The position numbers and the translations under genes are program-made. The notes beneath the pieces are model-generated. The model was not told the DNA's origin. It searched no databases and saw nothing but the letters and a program-made list of their open reading frames with translations. This document shows positions 58,312-64,000 of a DNA stretch of 64,000 nt, one piece after another. This DNA is from Trema orientale (lineage: Eukaryota > Streptophyta > Magnoliopsida > Rosales > Cannabaceae), in the NCBI GenBank assembly GCA_002914845.1, contig JXTC01000028.1, positions 795,094 to 859,093 of the forward strand, given 5' to 3'. Every line of letters begins with the position of its first letter. Within the stretch, counting starts at the first letter, position 1.

Positions 58312-60717
58312 TATGGCCGACAATTTTTGAGACGACACGATGATACGACTCAAACACAATGCAAAATAAATAGATTTGAGTGACACGTTTAATTTGGGTG
58401 TCGGGTCTTCTGACCTAACCCGAAGTTGACACATCTAACCCGTTTAGTTATTTAAACTCCTATACGACCGTTGAAACTCTTGCTGTTCTTACACCATGTT
58501 CAATGTTTACAAATCATGAGTCATTTTCTCACTTTCTACAGTTGTTACTTGTTTTCCTTTTGCTACTTAAATATTTCTTTCTTTGATCTCTTTTATTGTT
58601 CAATCTCCCATATCTTCATTAGATCTTCTTATATTCACGTTATGAAGTAGTTGATTAGAATATAAGTTCAATAATCACAGTAGTTGTTATTGAGACAAAT
58701 GAAGATTTTGATGCTAAACTCACTTGTTGCAGTGATTTCATATTGATCTTATTTTGAGCTTTTTGGTATAGTTATTTTGCAACATCACTTATGTGTTTTT
58801 CGGAACTCAATACCCTACTTCGAACTTGTATTTTCTAGCTGTGCATTCTTGCTATTTATCCTTGAAAACATCAAAGGAAAGTGATGATATTTATTTGTCA
58901 AGTATGGCCAACTTTATGCTTGAGAAGTTTGATCAGTATTGGAAGGATTTCAGTCTTATACTGACTGTAGTACTGGTCATTGATCCTCACTATAAGTTGA
59001 ACTTTGTGGATTATGCGTACAAAAATTTAAATGGAGAAAAGGGTTCACCACTATTTTTTAAGATCAAGAAGAATTTGGAGTCATTATTTTCTAAATACTC
59101 TAAGGGTAAGCCTATATCATCATCGTCATCTTTTGGAGGTGGCACTTCTACTTATAGGGGAAGCTTAAGTCAGATTTTTCTACCTAAGTAGATAAAATCA
59201 TTGTTAAAGGTGTATAATTTTTTAAAGTATGAAATTTAAAATTTTTTATTGTTAGATTTTATGTACGTTTTTCCTACTGAATCTTATTTTCATTTTTATT
59301 TGGTTACACGAGTTTTATAATTTTAAAATCATGAGCAAGCTTTTATGGAAAAAACCGAACCAGAGCTCTATGTGGATAAACTAATAGTAAGTTCTGATGC
59401 TAAGAGCTTTCTGCAATGGCTCGTGACATTTTAAGCATTCCCATATCCATGGTTGCCTTAGAATATGCTTTTAGTGTGGGTGGATAGGTGTTGGATCAAT
59501 ATAGGAGTGCACTTAACCCTGACATAGTAGAGTCCTTAATTTGCACTAGGTATTGGCTATTTGGAGACAAAGGTAATTTGATTATTTACTAAATATTCAT
59601 GTTTAAGTCTTCTTCAAAGTTTTTTTCTTCCTAAGATTGTCTTATTAAAAGTTAATGTGTATTCTAATCATTATGAAAATTTACATCAAAAGTCTATTTG
59701 TATGGCAGTGGATGAAATCACTAGGGACATTTTTAGTTTGGACATCAAGGACTTTACTTCTACTCAAAACTCTCACAATTCTACTGTGCAAAATGGTCCA
59801 ATGGAAGGTAATTTAATGCTTTATTTAATATTAGATTATTAATTCTCATTTATGATTATGCATTTTTTCATTATATGATTCTTTTATTTTCCTTCACTAT
59901 TGAATAGGTTTAAAATTGTGGAAGATTTGAGTCATTAGCAATATAATGCAATTTGGGATCCTATGAGATACATCTTGAAGTTATGTTGTACTCATATATT
60001 ATTAGAACTTTATTTTTTAGAGGCTTGTTAAGACCGAAGTGTTACTATTATTATAGTTAATATGTTTATGAAATTGAGACAATGGATGTGTTGTGTTTGT
60101 GTAGGTCTTGTGTGGACAAGACTTTAACTCTTAGCACTTCATGTTTATTATGCTTTTGTATAGAGAACACATTAAATATTATGACTTTATTTATTACGCT
60201 TTTAGAATTGTTGTGGATTGTTTAGGTTATATTTGAGGAGACTTTTAGGTCTTCGGGCCTAAAAATTATGCTTATTCTACTTTTGGAACTTTGAAATTAG
60301 ATGTGTTATCTTGTGTTTTATGTAGTTCATATAATGTTATCTTATTTTATTTTGTGTAAATTTGATCTAATTATGTGTTAGTGTATAATTGATTAGTTGT
60401 GTTAATCTTAGTGATTAGTTTTAATATTATTTTTGAGTTAAATATGTATAGGCATGTCAATTTCGTGTCTGTAATTTAGTCACACATTTCAGATTAATCA
60501 TGTATTAGGCGTGTCAATCTTGTGTCAATGGTATACAACATGTTTATTAAATAGGTTAACGTGTTGGGTCGTGTGACCCATTTAATAAACTTTCCGTGTT
60601 CGTGTTTAAATTTTTGACACGTTTAATAACATGTCGTGTTCAAATTTAGCTATAATCGTATCGTATCAAAATCGTGTAAACCCGAACATGTCAAATGTAT
60701 ACAAATTGACATCTCTA
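58312..60717 (+). mobile_element. hAT-superfamily DNA transposon, degenerate (2.4 kb)
   Basis: The left end TATGGCCGACAATTTTTG and the right end, read inverted, TAGAGATGTCAATTTGTA are imperfect terminal inverted repeats of hAT type. An 8-bp target duplication flanks them: AAGAGAAG (58304-58311) and GAGAGAAG (60718-60725). Subterminal regions are rich in CGTGT/ACACG motifs, as in hAT elements. It holds transposase remnants at 58793-59600. The sister repeat R1 gives the empty site. Confidence 0.88.
58793..59600 (+). pseudogene. hAT transposase fragment with hATC dimerisation domain
   Basis: 58793-59191 encodes the part after the catalytic core: FFGTQYPTSNLYF, MANFMLEKFDQYWKDF and VIDPHYKLNFVDYAY, matching the plant hAT run YPTANLYF...MLxKFxKYW...LDPRYKL. 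At 59349-59590 a second stretch has PELYVDKLIVSSDA, then directly ELSAMARDILSIPIS, then EYAFSVGG and VLDQYRSALNP, ending IVESLICTRYWL, the hATC domain. Its start has lost about 20 residues around the usual LQWWK block, with a frame change near 59401, and an in-frame TAG stands at 59485-59487. The BED zinc finger and N-terminal catalytic part are missing. Clearly a dead transposase. Confidence 0.88.
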
Positions 60718-60806
60718 GAGAGAAGTATCTAGCTTCTCTTTTTAGTTGTGAATAATCTTATTTTATTTAATTAGAGAAAATATGTCTTAACTTTAATAAA
60801 CAACTT

Positions 60807-61524
60807 AGGATTATGCCCAAAAAAGTGTTTATTATTTATGGATATATATTAAATATTTTTGATATTTAATAAAGTAATATTTCATACATAGTCTTTATGA
60901 TAATGTTTTAATTACTAATATAATAGTAAATTCCTTAAGGTTCCATGATTTATTCATTAGAGAAATATTTTATCATAAACTCCCTGTTCTCTTAATCTCT
61001 TTTATGTGTATCCTCATCTCTATCAAATATTTCCTCATTTTAGAGACAAAACTGTTTTGCATGTTGCTCTAGCATTGCACGTAATTCAGAGATTTTACAC
61101 ACTTTATTTTAAGAGTCTTGCTATCTACCAGATGTATCACCTTAAGTCGTTTCTACCGTTCAAGCTTAATATGTATATATCCTTATGTCTATAGTCATCC
61201 ACACACACATTATGATTATGATTTCTAGCTACTAATAAGGACTTATCCATAAGTCATATTCATAGTATTCATTATAAAGAGCTTATGTCATAACTTAAGC
61301 TTTAACCAAAACTGTAGCTCAATTTTCTCTTTGGTATCCTTAACAGGGAAACCAATAACTAGTACTCTCAGTTATCCCTTTCTTATTTCCTTATTCTGTA
61401 ATGAAGAAAGCTATCAAAATTAAATATATTTTTTAGTAATTTACTTACAATGAGTAGTGCCTTATCTTTATGCATTGTATATAAGGGTTTTATCGATCTA
61501 CAGAATAGACTAAACTCTAGTTTT
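60807..61524. other. Unassigned stretch between R2 and the old gypsy primer site
   Basis: Begins AGGATTATGCCCAAAAAAGT, wording seen at the start of some plant copia LTRs, and is AT-rich to the primer site. It may combine a copia LTR piece with gypsy leader. No coding region is supported. Confidence 0.4.
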
Positions 61525-61532
61525 TGATACCA
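61525..61532 (-). other. Primer-binding site of the old gypsy element
   Basis: The minus strand reads TGGTATCA three bases after the 5' LTR end TGTTACA. This is the initiator-Met pattern and fixes orientation. Confidence 0.75.
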
Positions 61533-61535
61533 TTC

Positions 61536-62874
61536 TGTAACAATCTCGTGCTAATAAATAACTTTATCATATTATTAGCACGAGATTGTCATTAAAACCT
61601 TAATACGATTTTTTTTATTTTTTTAATACTACACAAGATACTATAAATAATCTTTTAAGATTATTTACAAGCATTATATTTCAAACTCTTCAAAATATGA
61701 TACTTGTATGCAGAATTTTCACATCTTACTAGAGTAATTTTCGTAAAACATTAACAAAAGGTCAGTTTTATATGTATATTGCAAGTTAACTCAGCCCATA
61801 CTGCTCATTCTTGTACTTTAGTCTTTTCTTTACCTACAACTTAAAGAAACTAATGAGTTAAAAGCCTTAGAAAGAGAGTTGCTAGTCTAAAGTTTGGTAT
61901 GTAATACAATAAGCATAAGTGTGAAACATGACAAGTGTTTGTACACATTAGATATTATATTCATCATCACATATTTACATATAAGCTCTATAAATTTCGC
62001 AGAATATGCTATATTATAAATACATATGCACATGCATATTTTGGGCCCTTTGTACTATGGCTGACATTTATGTTGTTGAGTGGTAAGTCTCCTCTTGCCT
62101 TAGTCGAGACTGATCAATGTATATCAAACCATAACTATACTTATAACTAGCAAACCTTACTTTCACTTTAGCCGAGGCTTAAAGGTCGTCAAGCCATAAA
62201 TACTTTTGCCTCGGCTGAGACTCGAGAGTATTTCAAACCAAGAATTTTTGATGTTGTCTAGAAGATTTGTACAAGAAGTAGAAGACAAAAAAAAAAGGGA
62301 ACTTGAGCTTCTCTGTGTATGGACTTGGGATTTAAGGGAAGTATTAAAGGAAAAGGAAAAATTAAATAAATAAATGAGGTAAATAAGATAAAGGAATTCA
62401 GCTTTAGCAACTAGATTGCTTAAAACGTTTCAATACTCAAAATTTGGTGTTAAATTTATAGCCAAGTAAGGCCTTAAGGAAGGGACACGTAAGTAGTTCT
62501 AATAGAATTAAGAAAAGTCTATCTATACCATTTTTATGTTCTTTCCCTCTAACTCTAAACTTTTGAGATTATTATATTATCACCCAATTTTTAAAACAAT
62601 TTAGCTGTTAAGACCTTGTAAAAGTTTAACTTGATCCAAATCAATTTAAATATCCATAGACACTCTCATTAACTATAATACATCGAAATTAAACTATTTC
62701 CAGCCAAATCAATTTTAAGCTCCAATTAATCATTATCAGGAGATTAATCCACTGCTCAATTTTGTGAATATAAATGCGCATCATAGGAAACACATAATTT
62801 CTTGCACGTAATAATAAAAGCTAAATATAGTTATAACATTAATAGTTGACAATTATAACATTAACACATAATTT
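61536..62874 (-). repeat. 5' LTR of the old gypsy element
   Basis: Matches 33573-34260 and then 39420-40045, with about 1.6 kb missing between. The outermost 30 bp of the LTR start are also missing. A perfect 18-bp hairpin lies at its inner end (61540-61589). Confidence 0.85.
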
Positions 62875-63022
62875 CCATCTCATAATGGACGGATTAATAT
62901 CATTTTCTTCTACTTGTACGAAACAATACACAACACAAGAGTTATCTTAATTTCATCTCTCCACTTTATCTTTCTCTAGTTATTGATCTCTTTCCTTCTT
63001 AACTTCTGTCCTTCCTACAAAA

Positions 63023-63280
63023 CTAAGCGAATGGAGGAGGAGGGATATATCCGGAAGGATTATTAGGAGATCTTTTTCTACCAAAATGAGAATCTTTTTT
63101 CGAAGAAGCTTTTCTTGCTTGTTTTCTTCCTTTTCCTCGACTATCGAATGAAGGTAAAAGAACGAAAGGAGAAGGAAGTTGAGGAGAGAGAAAGGCATGA
63201 TTTGTTTGCAGTATTACTTCCATTTGCATAAGCAATATCGTCAATATTCCAGTGATCAGTACCAAATTGATCATGATCAT
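63023..63280 (-). CDS. Candidate small secreted-peptide precursor (85 aa)
   Basis: An unbroken minus-strand frame starts MIMINLVLITGILTILL, a hydrophobic segment of about 25 residues fit for a signal peptide. Then comes VLLPSFDSRGKGRKQARK, a very basic middle, and the end SPNNPSGYIPPPPFA. Short length, signal, basic linker and a proline-rich C-terminus are the layout of plant signalling-peptide precursors (CLE, CEP, PIP and similar), but the end matches none that I recognise. A TATA box lies 87 bases upstream of the ATG. A decayed relative seems present at 12130-12349 on the same strand. It sits just outside the old gypsy element, in host DNA. Chance origin is possible for so short a frame. 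Confidence 0.5.
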   Translation of the reverse strand: MIMINLVLITGILTILLMQMEVILQTNHAFLSPQLPSPFVLLPSFDSRGKGRKQARKASSKKDSHFGRKRSPNNPSGYIPPPPFA

Positions 63281-63366
63281 CGTCGTCCTCTTGCAAATTA
63301 CAACAATGGCTTACACTTCTTCTGTTGAAAGTTTATGTTATATTGAAGTAGATCTTGAATGCTCTA

Positions 63367-63374
63367 CTTATATA
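63367..63374 (-). promoter_or_regulatory. Likely TATA box of the peptide gene
   Basis: The minus strand reads TATATAAG, followed by GTAGAGC. The distance to the ATG would leave a leader of about 55 nt. Confidence 0.45.
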
Positions 63375-63384
63375 TTACAAAGTA

Positions 63385-63784
63385 TAACATCTATAGTGTA
63401 TTCAGACTTTTGAATAATTTATTTATTATTTTCAATTTAAATGGATATCAATTATAATTTAAAACTTTCATTCAATAAATAGGGACTTACGTATATATGT
63501 CCCTTGACTCCAACTTAAGAGTCGGATCATAATTTAATCTATGCATTTTTTCTTAGAGTAAATTAATTAATCGTGTTTAAACTGAACAAAACTTGGTTTG
63601 AGCTTTAGTTACATTAACTACGAGGTTCTTTGCAAAATACACTTTTACTATAGTGTATTTTAGGAAATACACATCTCTTAATAATTTTTAGGTGAAGACC
63701 CTTTTAAGTTTTAAATTATTTTAAATACAAAAATACCCCTAGTGCTAATCTTATCAAGAGTTCATATTCTGACTAAACAATGGA
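63385..63784. other. Intergenic DNA
   Basis: Presumed upstream region of the peptide gene. AT-rich, with nothing else recognised. Confidence 0.4.
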
Positions 63785-64000
63785 GATTGAGTTGCTAGAC
63801 ACCTTGTCTAACGCCTCTTGACACTCATGTCTAGTACTCTTGGTACTATATCTAGTGCATAACTTTCAAATAGGAATCCAAATCTAGCTAGACATAAGGG
63901 ATCAAGTTGCTTGATACTTTGTCTAGCACTCAACATTCAAACCTTATTTTTTCGGTTGAATTGCTAGACACCTTTGTCTAGCGCTCGACGCCATATCTAG
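63785..64000. repeat. Start of a palindromic short-repeat cluster (cut by window end)
   Basis: Variants of TTGCTAGACACCTTGTCTAG start at about 63792, 63907 and 63961. The last contains the interrupted palindrome CTAGACA/TGTCTAG (63964-63981). Single TCTAG or CTAGACA motifs lie between. The array continues beyond the window. Confidence 0.6.

Larger units (their letters stand above)
57004..60806. repeat. AT-rich direct repeat R2, split by a hAT transposon
   Basis: Parallel to R1 from AAAATCAAAAAGGAGTGGAA to TTAATAAACAACTT. The hAT element interrupts it at 58312-60717. R1 shows the uninterrupted version at about 56155-56175 (GATCTAAGAAAAGTATCCAG). Confidence 0.78.
33573..62874 (-). mobile_element. 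Old minus-strand Ty3-gypsy element split by nested insertions
   Basis: The 3' LTR is in two pieces, 33573-34371 and 37800-40072. The inside runs leftward from a primer site at 61525-61532 through gag (54690-54850 and 45240-46030), protease, RT and RNase H (42890-45230) and integrase with a chromodomain-like end (40078-41313). The 5' LTR is 61536-62874. Its own sequence totals about 9-10 kb; the rest is younger insertions. The coding region is heavily decayed, and the two LTRs differ in length and at many bases. It is therefore the oldest element of the nest. Confidence 0.83.

Overview
The window is eudicot-like plant nuclear DNA: AT-rich, intron-containing genes, many LTR retrotransposons, plant-type MITEs and a tRNA-derived SINE. 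The species cannot be told from the sequence alone. Host genes are sparse. There is one intact three-exon xyloglucan endotransglucosylase/hydrolase gene (2640-4073, minus), one decayed P-class pentatricopeptide-repeat gene (16156-17087, minus), one candidate small secreted-peptide gene (63023-63280, minus) and what looks like a decayed relative of it (about 12130-12349, minus). Almost everything else is transposon or transposon debris.

Left third (1-17.5 kb): the 3' end of a Ty1-copia element with its 3' LTR; a MITE with a target-site duplication; the XTH gene; a SINE with an 18-bp target-site duplication; a 2.4-kb non-autonomous LTR element with AATAT target sites and gag remnants only; a 130-bp tandem duplication; a 1.1-kb minisatellite whose units each carry one or two short hairpins; and the PPR relic.

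Middle (17.6-33.5 kb): an almost complete but defective Tekay/Del-like Ty3-gypsy chromovirus (17577-27322, target site AAGAG) inserted just upstream of the PPR relic. A hairpin MITE sits in its 5' LTR, and the sister LTR preserves the empty site. To its right are an inverted LTR fragment joined to a second chromovirus integrase/chromodomain piece, another MITE and a probable solo LTR.

Right half (33.6-62.9 kb): one old minus-strand gypsy element split into several pieces by later insertions. Its 3' LTR holds a gag-only element (34372-37799), which itself holds a solo copia-type LTR (36895-37724). Its integrase region holds a solo LTR of the gag-only family (41314-42858). Its gag holds an 8.7-kb LARD-like element with no recognisable coding region (46031-54689). 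Its 5' part holds two direct copies of an AT-rich repeat, the second split by a 2.4-kb hAT transposon (58312-60717). The last 1.1 kb returns to host sequence with the peptide gene.

No operon-like or pathway relation links the host genes. The window is best read as a gene-poor nested-transposon landscape. Retroelements are described as fossils; all look defective.
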